NCBI GenBank assembly: GCA_018003515.1
Contig: JAGNDO010000011.1
Span: 36,290-100,289 of the forward strand
DNA length: 64,000 nt
Direction: 5' to 3'
Origin: Caldilineaceae bacterium
GTDB taxonomy: Bacteria > Chloroflexota > Anaerolineae > Caldilineales > Caldilineaceae
The notes beneath the pieces were generated by a model. The model saw only the letters and a list, made by a program, of their open reading frames with translations, had not been told where the DNA came from and ran no database searches. The translations under genes and the position numbers were made by a program. The first letter of the stretch is position 1, and each line of letters opens with the position of its first letter. This document shows, in pieces, positions 43,137-53,300 of this stretch.

Positions 43137-46100
43137 ATGCTGACCAACCATTGTTTGCCCACATGCGCAGGGCTGACAAAGAGGGCAATCCGTCCTCTAT
43201 TGCTTCTCGCAACTCTGTTGGTTGGTTTCTATGTGCTGCTTGTCCTAGCTGCACAGCCCGTCTGGGCTGAGGAGAAACCGGCTAGCAATGATGGGCCAAA
43301 TGACAACTCGCACATCTGGGTCCATTACACCAATGGGAATGATATCCATGACCTTGCCCTGGACGCCCAAAAAGGAGTCATTTGGGCGGCAACAGATGGA
43401 GGCGTGGTGCGTTGGGATATCGAGCTTAACACCTATACCAAGTACACTCTTTTGGACGGTTTGGTTCATAACATTGTCTATGCTGTAGTTTTGGACCACG
43501 TCGGTAACGTATGGTTTGGGACACAAGGCGGTGTGAGCCAATTAACAACGGACGGGAAATGGATTGCCCACCCGGCGGTTGATCAGCAAGTCAATGCATT
43601 ATTTGTCGATAGCGATAACCATGTTTGGGCAGGCACTCCATATTACGGAGCATTTGAGTATAACGGCAGCCAATGGGAACAGCATTACGACAAGGGATCT
43701 CTGGACAACGCAGGCCAATTGCGAGATCTGGCCGTCGATATAGCGGGCAACTTGTGGATTGGTACTGAGCTAGGGGGCGTTGTGCGACGCACGTCGGCGA
43801 ACGAATGGCGTGTCTTCACATCTGCAAACTCGCCGTTGCCCGGCAATGAGGTGTCGTCAATCGCAATCGATCCGTCCGGCATCAAGTGGTTTGGCACAGA
43901 CGGACAAGGCCTAGTTCAGTTGTCTGCAGATGATAGCCAGTGGACGAATATTCCGGTTACAACGGGTAATTGCCAGGATAACAGTATCAGCAATTTGACC
44001 CTGGACGTTGGCGGCAGTCTCTGGTTTTCCAATGGTTACTGTATCATGCGCAAAGCGCCCAATCTACCCCCAGAAACCATCGTAGCGGGACAGGGGGCTG
44101 ATGCTATTGTAGTGGCCGAAGGAGGAATACTCTGGTACGGTTGGGATGGACTTAATCGGCTGGCAAGCGATAATTCCCTTACCGAGTATCGCACTCAGGA
44201 TGGTCTTTCCTCTAACGTGGTGCTGGATATCGTTGTGGATCCTCTGGATAATCTCTGGTTTGGGGTCAGAGGGGGCAATGTAAGCCGACTGGGTGCGGAC
44301 GGAAGATGGCGACAGTATGATGTGGGCTTCGGCAGCATTCAGTCCATGGCAGTTGATGGGGACAATAGCCTGTGGTTGGGAACGGAAAGCAATGATGTCA
44401 ATGGTGGCGTAATCCACATTTCGCAGGAAGGTGCTGTGCTTGAGACACACACGCCTGAAAACTCGCCGCTTTCCAGCACAAATGTAAAAGCCATCGTCGT
44501 TCCGGCCAGTGGAGACAAATGGTTTGGCACAGACAATGGCCTGGACCGGCTTACTCCTGGCAACAATTGGATAACCTACACTGCCGAAATGTTGGGCCTC
44601 AACGATACAGAAATCACAGCCCTTGCCGTGGAAACTAGCACACAAAACATCTGGATCGGTACCTTTGCTGGCGGCATCAGCCTTTTTGATCCTGTGCAGA
44701 ACCAGTCAGTCATCACCTACACTACAGCAAATAGCCCCCTTCCCAGTAACCAGATCGAGGCTATTTTTGTGGATAGCCAAGGCAACAGGTGGTTTGGTTA
44801 TGATGGAGGGGCCAGCCGTCTGATCGATTCTGGCGCGTGGACTCACTTCGATCTTAACGGACCGGATGTTCAGGCCATTACCGAAGATGCAGACGGAACC
44901 ATTTGGTTTGGCATCTATCCGAATGGGACTGCCCATATTGATGCAAATGATGTGATGACTGCCTTTACCTCAATCGACGGGTTGGGTGACGGGAATGTAC
45001 ATGCCATTGCACTTGGCCCGGACAATTCCCTTTGGTTTGGAACCGATGGCGGATTGGCGCAATATACCCAGTCCGAACCGCCATCACCTCAGGATCCGGA
45101 AAACTGTGCATCGGCTACGCCGATTGGTCTGAATACATCGGTCTTGGCTGAAATCTCTAGCGCTGACGATGACGACTACTATCGTTTCACGGTGACTGAA
45201 AGATTTAGCCGTATCGAGATGACGGTGACAGATATGGGGGAGGCGGATCGGCTGGCGGTCTATCTCTCAACTACGTGTAACGCCAGTGGGTTTGTGCGGG
45301 ACATGGGTTTCGTACGGGATATGGGCGAACTGCGCCTGACCATCGACGCTTTAACACAGACTGGAACCTATTATCTGCTGGTGGAGGGCCGACATGGCAA
45401 CCAAACCTATCCGATTCCCTATCGGCTGCGAGTTGGCTCCACAGCAATTGATCCCAATGCGGTGAGAACATTGATAGTCACCCATGCGCCCAGGGTTGAA
45501 AGCCTGTTTGGTGAATCCGATGCCTGGCTGGAGAAACTGAGCGCATTGGCCGGGCAGTCGACGGTCGGCGGATTGGTTGTGACGAATCTCAAAGAAGAGA
45601 CCAGTGATATTGTGCGAAATGCATATATCGCCTGGGAAGACAGTCAACCCGAGAACAATACGGCCAGAGCTAATACTCTGGCATTAGCGATTCGAGATTG
45701 GGTATGGCAAGAAAAGCAAACCAAGTGGCCCAATCTTCAGTATGTAGTGATTGCTGGCGATGATCGGGTAATCCCCTACTACCGGCTGCCAATTACCCGT
45801 TCCATGTCCATTGATGATGGTTGGCTGACGGAAACAGTGTATATGGCTGAAGGTACAATTAATGCGACTTCGAGCATTGGCACTGCATTGCTTGCTGATC
45901 GAACCTTGACTGACGACGTCTATGCAGTGCCCCGATCTCTTTCCTTGCCGGGTGGCGGGGAGATATTTGTTCCAGAGTTGTCCGTCGGCAGGCTTGTAGA
46001 GTCCCCCGGAGACATGATGGCTGTAATCGATCAGTTCATCTCTCTCAGCGGAACATTGACCATAAGTCGAAGTCTCGTCGCCGGGTACGATTTCATGCAG

Positions 46101-47585
46101 GATGCACCCCAAAAGGGTGATGAGCTCCTCGCACAGGCTGGTCTGTCGGCAGGGGACAGAACCCGACTACTCGCTCAAGACGGTACTTGGACCGGTGCCG
46201 GTCAATTGGAAAACCCTCTCTTCTCTGCGGGGCGCAACAACAATCTGGCGTATTTGGCGGTTCACGCCAATCATCATCAGTATGGCTCACCCGTTGCCGG
46301 AGATAGTCTGGATGCCGGCGCAATCCAGGCCATGCCTATCGATGCGGATGGCCAGTTGATCTACACCTTGGCATGTCATGGTGGCCTCAATGTTCCGGGG
46401 GTGGGGAGCGAGAAACCCCTAGATTTCCCACAGGTATGGATGCAACGGGGAGCGTCCTATGTGGGCAGCACGGGCTGGGCCTATGGCATGGAAAATGTGC
46501 TGGCCTATCAGGAAGTCTTAATGACGGAGTTTACACGCTTGCTGGCCCAAGGCGCTGGGTCATCTCTGGGCGATGCGTTGGTGTTGGCCAAGCAGACCTA
46601 TTTCAAGACCCATGAGATGAACCATTTTCATGCCAAAACGTTGGCTGGCACTGTGCTTTATGGATTGCCAATGCTTCATGTGCGCGTACAAGGGGCGGTG
46701 GGAGATTCAGCAGGAAAACAGCAAAGATCTGTTGACGAGGCAATCTATTTGACGCCGACCGAGTTGACCGAAGTCACTTCCGATGTTTGGCTGAAACCCG
46801 GCAGCGTTTACCCTTTCACTGACTTGAAATTGGTGACGGTTACGCTCACTAATACCCCTTACAGTTACTACACCTTCAGCGATCAAAAACCTCTGGCCGA
46901 AGGTGGTATGCCTGTACAACCCAAATTGACCATATCCCCTGCGGTAATCGATCGTGACAGCCAGGTCCTGCGGCTGCGGGGCGCAGTTTTTCTTGGCGCA
47001 AAATACAAGGATTTGCCCGACTTCAATCCCTTAGTGGAGACTGCTGGATCGTTGACTTTTACTGAACCGGCACCACAAGATTTATCGAACGATTTGCCAT
47101 CAGGATGGTACCCATCAAAGGTGTTCTCTCTTCGGCAACTTGTGCGAGCACCGAACACGGGAACCGTTTTGGTTGGACCAGAATCGCCCACGCTACTTAT
47201 GTATGGAGGGCAATATGAGAGCCTTCGTCACATTGAGCGACTCTATTCGCAGATTATCCTTGACGAATACTATTCTGCGTCCACAGATCGAGAGCCGCCA
47301 CAGATTCAATCGGTACACTTCCAAGATTCCTGCGCTCAATCAACCGTTACCGTAATGGCAGCCGACTCATCGGGTATCCAGCGAGTCGTAGCGGCATACA
47401 CAGATGATAGGGGAGAGTGGAGGAGCCTCGACTTTACCCAAAAGCCAAGTGGCGAATTTGTCGGTATACTGCCTGCCCACGCAGATCGGTTCGTCCAAGT
47501 GGTTGACAATGGCGGCAATGTCACGAGCAGCGAGACAAGCAGTGTAAACGGGCGTTGCCTCTATCTGCCCGCCATCCTTGACTAG
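43137..47585 (+). CDS. Secreted beta-propeller / PPC / peptidase C25-like (gingipain-type) protease
   Basis: 1482 residues from ATG 43137, nine bases after AAGGAGA. A hydrophobic segment at about 20-42 ends in AQPVWAEE, a signal peptide or anchor. Propeller repeats of the two-component-regulator type fill about 50-640 (VWFGTQGGVSQL, LWIGTELGGVVR, LWFGVRGGNVSRL, DKWFGTDNGLDRL). A PPC domain follows (648-771; DDDDYYRFTVTERFSRIEM, GTYYLLVEGRHG). A C25-like caspase fold spans about 773-1184, with candidate catalytic His in AVHANHHQYG (about 1042-1046) and Cys in YTLACHGGLN (about 1078). An Ig-like tail ends the protein. It follows the CHAT-NB-ARC gene in the same direction and may be its partner or substrate. 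A long hairpin at 47707 ends the operon. Confidence 0.85.
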   Translation: MLTNHCLPTCAGLTKRAIRPLLLLATLLVGFYVLLVLAAQPVWAEEKPASNDGPNDNSHIWVHYTNGNDIHDLALDAQKGVIWAATDGGVVRWDIELNTYTKYTLLDGLVHNIVYAVVLDHVGNVWFGTQGGVSQLTTDGKWIAHPAVDQQVNALFVDSDNHVWAGTPYYGAFEYNGSQWEQHYDKGSLDNAGQLRDLAVDIAGNLWIGTELGGVVRRTSANEWRVFTSANSPLPGNEVSSIAIDPSGIKWFGTDGQGLVQLSADDSQWTNIPVTTGNCQDNSISNLTLDVGGSLWFSNGYCIMRKAPNLPPETIVAGQGADAIVVAEGGILWYGWDGLNRLASDNSLTEYRTQDGLSSNVVLDIVVDPLDNLWFGVRGGNVSRLGADGRWRQYDVGFGSIQSMAVDGDNSLWLGTESNDVNGGVIHISQEGAVLETHTPENSPLSSTNVKAIVVPASGDKWFGTDNGLDRLTPGNNWITYTAEMLGLNDTEITALAVETSTQNIWIGTFAGGISLFDPVQNQSVITYTTANSPLPSNQIEAIFVDSQGNRWFGYDGGASRLIDSGAWTHFDLNGPDVQAITEDADGTIWFGIYPNGTAHIDANDVMTAFTSIDGLGDGNVHAIALGPDNSLWFGTDGGLAQYTQSEPPSPQDPENCASATPIGLNTSVLAEISSADDDDYYRFTVTERFSRIEMTVTDMGEADRLAVYLSTTCNASGFVRDMGFVRDMGELRLTIDALTQTGTYYLLVEGRHGNQTYPIPYRLRVGSTAIDPNAVRTLIVTHAPRVESLFGESDAWLEKLSALAGQSTVGGLVVTNLKEETSDIVRNAYIAWEDSQPENNTARANTLALAIRDWVWQEKQTKWPNLQYVVIAGDDRVIPYYRLPITRSMSIDDGWLTETVYMAEGTINATSSIGTALLADRTLTDDVYAVPRSLSLPGGGEIFVPELSVGRLVESPGDMMAVIDQFISLSGTLTISRSLVAGYDFMQDAPQKGDELLAQAGLSAGDRTRLLAQDGTWTGAGQLENPLFSAGRNNNLAYLAVHANHHQYGSPVAGDSLDAGAIQAMPIDADGQLIYTLACHGGLNVPGVGSEKPLDFPQVWMQRGASYVGSTGWAYGMENVLAYQEVLMTEFTRLLAQGAGSSLGDALVLAKQTYFKTHEMNHFHAKTLAGTVLYGLPMLHVRVQGAVGDSAGKQQRSVDEAIYLTPTELTEVTSDVWLKPGSVYPFTDLKLVTVTLTNTPYSYYTFSDQKPLAEGGMPVQPKLTISPAVIDRDSQVLRLRGAVFLGAKYKDLPDFNPLVETAGSLTFTEPAPQDLSNDLPSGWYPSKVFSLRQLVRAPNTGTVLVGPESPTLLMYGGQYESLRHIERLYSQIILDEYYSASTDREPPQIQSVHFQDSCAQSTVTVMAADSSGIQRVVAAYTDDRGEWRSLDFTQKPSGEFVGILPAHADRFVQVVDNGGNVTSSETSSVNGRCLYLPAILD

Positions 47586-47706
47586 AGGAATCGTGGTCAT
47601 CGAAGGCGGATGTTACGACATTGCTGGAACGCTGAGTCACTTGACTATCTTCGCCGTGATGCAGCAAGCGGATTGTGGCCCGTTACTGTTGCGATAGGGT
47701 AAGCAA

Positions 47707-47744
47707 CAAGAGGGCGGGATCCTCGGATCTCGCTCTCTTGCTTT
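47707..47744 (+). terminator. Hairpin terminator after the C25-like protease gene
   Basis: Stem 47707-47721 / 47726-47740 (CAAGAGGGCGGGATC against GATCTCGCTCTCTTG, two G-U pairs) with a four-base loop CTCG, followed by CTTTC. The T tail is short, but the stem is long and in the right place, about 120 bp after the stop. Confidence 0.5.
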
Positions 47745-47777
47745 CACCACCATCCCACCACCATCCATCCCACCACC

Positions 47778-47973
47778 CCCAAGTATAATCCCACCGCCGC
47801 TGGTACGCTCACACTTCTGCGTTTCCACACCCACAACCCCGCAAACATCCCGACTAAGACCATCACGCCCATTTTCAACGCCATCGGACTCACCGCCGCC
47901 AACACCACGGCGATTTTGCCATCCGTCGCGCATCTGCCAGGCGGCCCAGCAGCGCCACGAGGATGGTGAGGAA
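47778..47973 (-). pseudogene. Diverged fragment of a prepilin peptidase (cpaA) gene
   Basis: On the minus strand this reads DGKIAVVLAAVSPMALKMGV and VGMFAGLWVWKRRSVSVPA, near-identical to the C-terminal half of the intact gene at 57520-57900, with a 12-nt gap around 47920 (GAAD-type motif lost). The nucleotide match continues from about 47778 (against 57549) to 47973. No N-terminal half or start is present, so this is a remnant. Confidence 0.7.
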
Positions 47974-47980
47974 CGACCTT

Positions 47981-48127
47981 GTGTTCGGCTATCTGGACGC
48001 TAATTTCGACGACTTTACCGGGCTGGCCGCCTTCTTGGGCCACGCCAGTCAGAACACGGTGACGATCTACCATCTTTACCGTTCAAGCCCCAGCAGCGGA
48101 TACATGGACTCGATGGATGTATGGTAG
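47981..48127 (+). pseudogene. C-terminal remnant of a tyrosine recombinase
   Basis: Plus-strand frame 47981-48127 reads GLAAFLGHASQNTVTIYHLY, matching the C-terminal box (LGH-x-S-x-x-T-x-x-Y) of tyrosine recombinases. The rest of the gene is absent. The last 50 bases overlap, antisense, the 3' end of the lipoprotein gene at 48076. Another recombinase gene at 31744 is intact and only distantly similar here. Confidence 0.5.
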
Positions 48128-49269
48128 GCCGGCCACCCATCAGGCTCAATCGCCCAGTTGGAGAGGACGACGAGGGCCAGATCATCGTCAGGCGCCACAA
48201 GCAGATGGGTATTCACGCCTGGAGTCCCGCCGGCATGGCCAAAGATAAGGTGATCTCCAACCGAGCCGACTTGCCAGCCCAGGGCATATTTGGCTGTGGC
48301 GAGACTGAAAATATCCGTGGGGGCGTTGGGGGCTGGACCGATTGTGGTTGAAATCATCTTGTCGAACTGTTCCTGACCGAGTACCTGCCTGCCATCCAAC
48401 TCGCCTCGGTTGAGGCTGAACATGGCGAATCGGACCATGTCTTCGCACGAAGCATGCAAGGTACATGCCGCTTGTGTTCGTGGATCGCACGGTATCTCCT
48501 CGCTGACGACCACGCTTCCGCTGGCATCGGTGATGTGCCGGGTGGCCAACAGGGTCGGGTCTGCTTTTTCAGGAACAAAGGTGGCGTGGGTCATGCCCAA
48601 GGGTTCCAGGATATGGGTCTGCATATATGTCTCGTAGTCCATGCCGGAGACTGTGGCGATGATGTCGCCCAACACGGCATATCCCACGCCCGAATAGATC
48701 CACCCTTGGCCTGGATAGAAGGCTAGATATTGGTCGGCCAGGTCTGTAACCGCTTGACCCATGGGATCCTCGGTGGGCACATAGTCGTGGCCGAAGTCAT
48801 CTTTGAGGCCCGATGTGTGGTTGAGCAACTGATGGACTGTCATGCCCACATAGTTCGTACCCTGCATGGTGAAGTCCGGTAGATATTTGGTCACTCGCGC
48901 TTCCAGATCGATTTTGCCCTGCTCCACCAACTGCATGATGGCCACAGCGGTCAGGATCTTGCTGACTGAGGCCATCTGAAAGACGGTTTGGGGGGTAATG
49001 GGCGTCTCTGTGCCCACCTTTGCCACCCCAATGCCTCGGCTGTAAGCCACCGCGCCATCTTTGACGATACACATGGCCATGCCCGGCACCTGGTTTTCAG
49101 TCATGTGCTGGTTCAGGATGGCTTCGATCTGGGTGACTGTGTCGGCGTCGAGGGATGGCGGCGTTGCTGTTGGCGAAACTGGGGCAAGTGTGGGGGCTGC
49201 GCAGGAGGGCAACATTGATGCAACGGGCAGGACAGACAGAACAAAAGTAAGTGGCTTCGGGGTGCGCAT
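48076..49269 (-). CDS. Beta-lactamase-fold serine hydrolase, lipoprotein
   Basis: 397 residues. I start at the ATG 49269-49267, seven bases after GGAGG; an upstream ATG at 49275 is too close. Lipobox LPSC, so the protein is an outer-face lipoprotein. Class C/penicillin-binding-like motifs are complete: S-x-x-K as ASVSK, Y-S-G as GWIYSGVGYAVLG, and H-A-G as IFGHAGGTPG. Substrate unknown; family members include esterases, D-aminopeptidases and peptidoglycan hydrolases. It is the last gene of a minus-strand run after an alpha/beta hydrolase lipoprotein and the large fusion. Its sequence is closely related to the C-terminal part of that fusion (MQLVEQGKIDL). Confidence 0.85.
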   Translation of the reverse strand: MRTPKPLTFVLSVLPVASMLPSCAAPTLAPVSPTATPPSLDADTVTQIEAILNQHMTENQVPGMAMCIVKDGAVAYSRGIGVAKVGTETPITPQTVFQMASVSKILTAVAIMQLVEQGKIDLEARVTKYLPDFTMQGTNYVGMTVHQLLNHTSGLKDDFGHDYVPTEDPMGQAVTDLADQYLAFYPGQGWIYSGVGYAVLGDIIATVSGMDYETYMQTHILEPLGMTHATFVPEKADPTLLATRHITDASGSVVVSEEIPCDPRTQAACTLHASCEDMVRFAMFSLNRGELDGRQVLGQEQFDKMISTTIGPAPNAPTDIFSLATAKYALGWQVGSVGDHLIFGHAGGTPGVNTHLLVAPDDDLALVVLSNWAIEPDGWPAYHTSIESMYPLLGLER

Positions 49270-49328
49270 TCTCATACCTCCTTGAGTTATGGGCATATCA
49301 ATTTGGACTCGACAACTCTATACCATCT

Positions 49329-50204
49329 CTATTGCTGACCCACCTGGGTCAGAAAACCGGTGATGTGAGGAAGTGCCTGTTCGCTGAGCATGAAGCCCTG
49401 AGCGTGATCCAGACCGGGCATTGCAGCCAACGTTGCGTTTGGCAAAATCCTGGTGAGGGGAATCATATCCGGATAGAAGGGATCTTTGGTGCCCACCAGA
49501 AGCAGGACGGGCATCTCTGTGGTTGCCAGGGCGGTAGTCAGATCCTCCGAATTGAGTCCTCTTGAAGCCAGTGCCACCGCTTCGAGATCGGCTGACGCAT
49601 AGGTTGAGAAGATCTCCGGGTGCCAGACATTCAAGACCTTGGCAAAATCTTCCACATTATGGGCCAGTGTCTCGGCTCCGCCACCGAGGACCTGGGTTGC
49701 CCACGCACCGTCATCCCATACTGTCGGAATATGCCCGCCGATGACGAAGGAGTGAAACCGCTCTGGGGCATACTTTGCCAATGCCCAACCCAGTCGAGCC
49801 CCCAGGGAATAGCCGAAATAGTGGGCCTTGTCGATGCCAAGTAGATCGAGCACGGCTACAATGTCCCCCGCCTGGACTTCGGCGGCATAGGCTGTGGGAT
49901 CATGGGGCTTGTCACTGCGACCGTGGCCGCGCATGTCGACCATGATTAATTGGTAGTCTTCTTTCAACGCATCCACATAGCCAAACATGTGCCAGTCTGC
50001 CGTGCTGCCTCCCGCCCAGTGAACCAGCACCAGTGGCGGCCCGTTGCCCTCCACTTCGTAGTAGATGCGGACGCCATCATGATCGGCGAAGCCGGAGGGA
50101 AGGACATCCTGCGCTGGCGCCGATGCCGGTGAAACACAGGACATCAACAATCCCGCCAGGAACAGGATGGACAGAAAAAAAGCAAAAGGTTCCGGGGTGT
50201 GCAT
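49329..50204 (-). CDS. Alpha/beta-fold hydrolase, lipoprotein
   Basis: 291 residues from ATG 50204, preceded by AAGGAGAAG. The signal ends with lipobox LLMSC. The hydrolase core is complete: oxyanion VHWAGGSTADW, nucleophile elbow GYSLGAR, Asp in VGTKDPFYP and His in GLDHAQGF. The upstream extension of the open frame (to 50333) is not supported by a ribosome site. It lies between the serine-hydrolase lipoprotein and the large fusion, all minus strand, with a 195-bp gap to the latter holding a long palindrome. Confidence 0.85.
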   Translation of the reverse strand: MHTPEPFAFFLSILFLAGLLMSCVSPASAPAQDVLPSGFADHDGVRIYYEVEGNGPPLVLVHWAGGSTADWHMFGYVDALKEDYQLIMVDMRGHGRSDKPHDPTAYAAEVQAGDIVAVLDLLGIDKAHYFGYSLGARLGWALAKYAPERFHSFVIGGHIPTVWDDGAWATQVLGGGAETLAHNVEDFAKVLNVWHPEIFSTYASADLEAVALASRGLNSEDLTTALATTEMPVLLLVGTKDPFYPDMIPLTRILPNATLAAMPGLDHAQGFMLSEQALPHITGFLTQVGQQ

Positions 50205-50270
50205 TGTCTTCTCCTTGTGCGATAGCACATCAATTCGGATCTCAGCGCCTGATCGCTGAACAAACGCTGA

Positions 50271-50315
50271 TTTTTCCCATGCCTGGGCCGGTGGGATTCC
50301 CCCGGCATGGAAAAA
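50271..50315. repeat. Long palindrome between hydrolase genes
   Basis: TTTTT (50271) + CCATGCC (50277-50283) pairs with GGCATGG (50304-50310) + AAAAA (50311-50315), with GGG/CCC inside. T precedes and A follows on both strands, so it is not arranged as an intrinsic terminator. Function unknown; it may separate expression of the large fusion from the gene downstream. Confidence 0.5.
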
Positions 50316-50399
50316 CTTTAAATGTGCCGGCACGATTGGCGGTATGCCGCAGGGTACACCTCTCTTAGATGGGATCCGCCATCGTCTGGATCCGCCTAC

Positions 50400-53300
50400 C
50401 TATTCGGAACTGGCGGCCAGTAGCATTCTCAGCACATCGACAGCCACGTCCGATGCGTAGTAGGCCCCGGTGATCTCCGCATTGCCGATGGCCATCACCG
50501 CCAGCCCTGCCTCTGGGGCCACGCTCATCTGGCCCTGGAAGCCGTACTCTCGGCCAAAGGTGGAATAGAGCGGTGTGCCGGCGTCGTCGCTGACAAACCA
50601 CCCCATTCCCCATTCTAACATGACTTTGGTCGGATTGGCCACGCCAAAGGGGAAGTCGCCAAAGGGTGATGGCTCGCTCTCCCCCCACATTTGGGAGAAT
50701 GCATCGTCGGACAGAATGGACACGCCGTCCAGGTCACCCCGGTTCAGGCTGACCTGGGCAAGGCGGGCCATGTCCCCAATACTGGCCATCAAGTTGTTGG
50801 CCGCGCCAAAGGGCCGGTGGTAGGGGTAGTGGCCTGATAGAACAGCTTTGCCCGCCTGCTTGAGGTGGGGTTGGGCCATCAGCCCGGCATCCAATTCGTC
50901 CAACAGAAAGCTGCTGTGGGTCATGCCCAGGGTCGACAGAATATGCTCCTGCATATACGTCTCGAAATCCTGGCCGCTGACTTTGGCGATCACGTCGCCC
51001 AGAAGCGTGTAGGCCACGTCGCTCCACTCCTGTTGCGTGCCGGGGGCGAAGAGCAGCGGCTTGTCCGCCAACCCGCGTACATGGCGCTCCAACGCGCCGG
51101 GGTCAACTTGGGGCTGGAAGGTGGTCCAGTCCGCCATGCGGTCACCGCTGTCCGCCAACCCGGAACGCTGCTGCAGGATATGGCGCACGGTGATGTCGGT
51201 GTAGCGCTCGTCGGCGAGTTGGAAATAGGGCAGATAGTCGGTGATGGGCGCGTCCAGATCGATCTTGCCCTGCTCCACCAGTTGCATCACCGCAAAAGTA
51301 GTGGAGGCAAAGGTACTCTCTGCCCACAGGAATGGCGTGTCCGCAGTGACCGGCGCGCCGGTTTCCACATCGGCAACGCCAAAGCCCTGGGCGTAGACGA
51401 TCTCGCCGTCCTGGACCACAGCCACGCCCATCCCAGGCACGACGCTCCCCTTCATGGCTTCCTCGACGATGGACTCGATCTCAGCCACGGTCTCCGCGGG
51501 CAGAGATGCGGTTGCATCGTACCCCTCCGCCTGATACTCGATGCCGGGGAAGCTGACATGCTCTGGGGCCAGGGCGGCGGCGGCGGTGGCATCACCGGTC
51601 AACTCCGCCAGGAGGAAGGCTGTGACGAAGTGGTTGATCAGGTCGTGGGCACGGTCCATATCCCAGACCGAATCGGAGCAACCCCAGAAGAACTCGTCCA
51701 CCATCCAGGGGGTCGCTTGGCACTGATTGCCGAATACCATGTGCCCCGCGCCGTTGAGGGTGACCAGTCCCTTGTTGACGCTGCCTGCATTTTCATAGAT
51801 TGGGTAGGTTGTGACCTCTGGGACATTCACGGAATCGCTGGAGCCCGCCATTAAGAGAAGTGGTGTGTCCATGGCCGCTACGCCTTCAAACTCTGCGCCC
51901 CAGATGTCACCGTCGGGTGTGAGGGCAACCACTGCGTCCACCCGCGGGTCGTTGAGCAGCGGCCACATCCCATCGGGAACCGATTCTAGCCCTACCATTT
52001 CGGAAATCTCCGCCAAATGGGGGACGAAATGGTTGCAGTCTGTGTCTTCATGCTCGGCCACAAACTCGGGGTTGGCGGCACACCAGCCGAAATCAAAACG
52101 GGCACCGCCCGCCGTCAATGCAGACCAGCCGCCGGACGACCAACCGGCCACCGCCACATGCTCCATGTCGATCATACCAGTCCAGCCGCTATCTGCTGTG
52201 TGGATCGTCTCCGCATAGTCGATCAGGGTGCTTGTGTCCAGAATCCTCGCTGGGGCTCCCCGCCACAGGTCCCCGGGAAACTCGCCTCGCGGATCGGCTG
52301 CGATCACCACAAAGCCTTGGGATACCAGATGCTCAACCAGATAGCTGTTCATCTGACGCCAGGCTGCACCGCCCGTCATGAAGATGACCAGCGGATAGGG
52401 GCCTTCATCAATAGCCGGGCTGGCATCCCGAATTGCCCGACCCAGTACAGGCAGTCCTGGGAAATATCCATTCGCTTCACTGATGGTATAGGTCATCTCT
52501 TGCAGCTTGTTGGTTGAGTTTTTTGCCGGATACCAGATGGTGCCAGTGATCAGATCTTCTCCGTTCTCGATCGTGAAGTCCTGGGCACCAACGGCATTGG
52601 GCCCGCGGACACCATAGACAGGCGCATCGGGTCGTAGTCCTTTCGATTCGGATGCAGACATCGCTTCCGGTGCTGCCCCGTATCCCATCTCCCGATATTC
52701 GATGCCGGGGAAGCTGACCTGATTCGTCGCCAGGGCGGCGGCGGCTTCCTCGTCACCCTTCAGCTCTGCCTGGAAAAAGGCGGTGGTGAAGTGGTTGATC
52801 AAGTCGTGGGCACGGTCCGTGTCCCACACAGGATCGGTGCAAAACATGGGGAAGCCAATCTCAACAATACTGGGTGAGTCGGCACAGCTGCTGAAGAACA
52901 GAAGATGCTCGCCTTGTGCAAGGGCGACCTCAGCCTTGCGGGGAGAAGAAACGCTTTCGTAGGGATTCCCCATTAGGACGCTGGGATCGGCTTCCGCCTC
53001 GCCGCCGCCGTGGAAGAAGAGAATCGGGATGTCCACATAGGCCAACCCTTCGCTGCCAAGTGTCGCCGTTGGGCCGGACATGGGCACGGCGGCAACGATG
53101 CGTTCGTCCTTGATGCTTGGCCACAACCCAGCGGGGATTTCAGCGAGCCCGGTAAATTCTGCCATCTCCGCCTCGTTCTCCAGGATATCCACACAGCCAA
53201 AATCGAGAGCTTCCACATGGCGGGGATCCGCTGCGCACCATTCCCGCAGCGTGACCAGATCCTTGCGAGCGCCGGCCACCTCCATGGATGTCAGCGCGCC

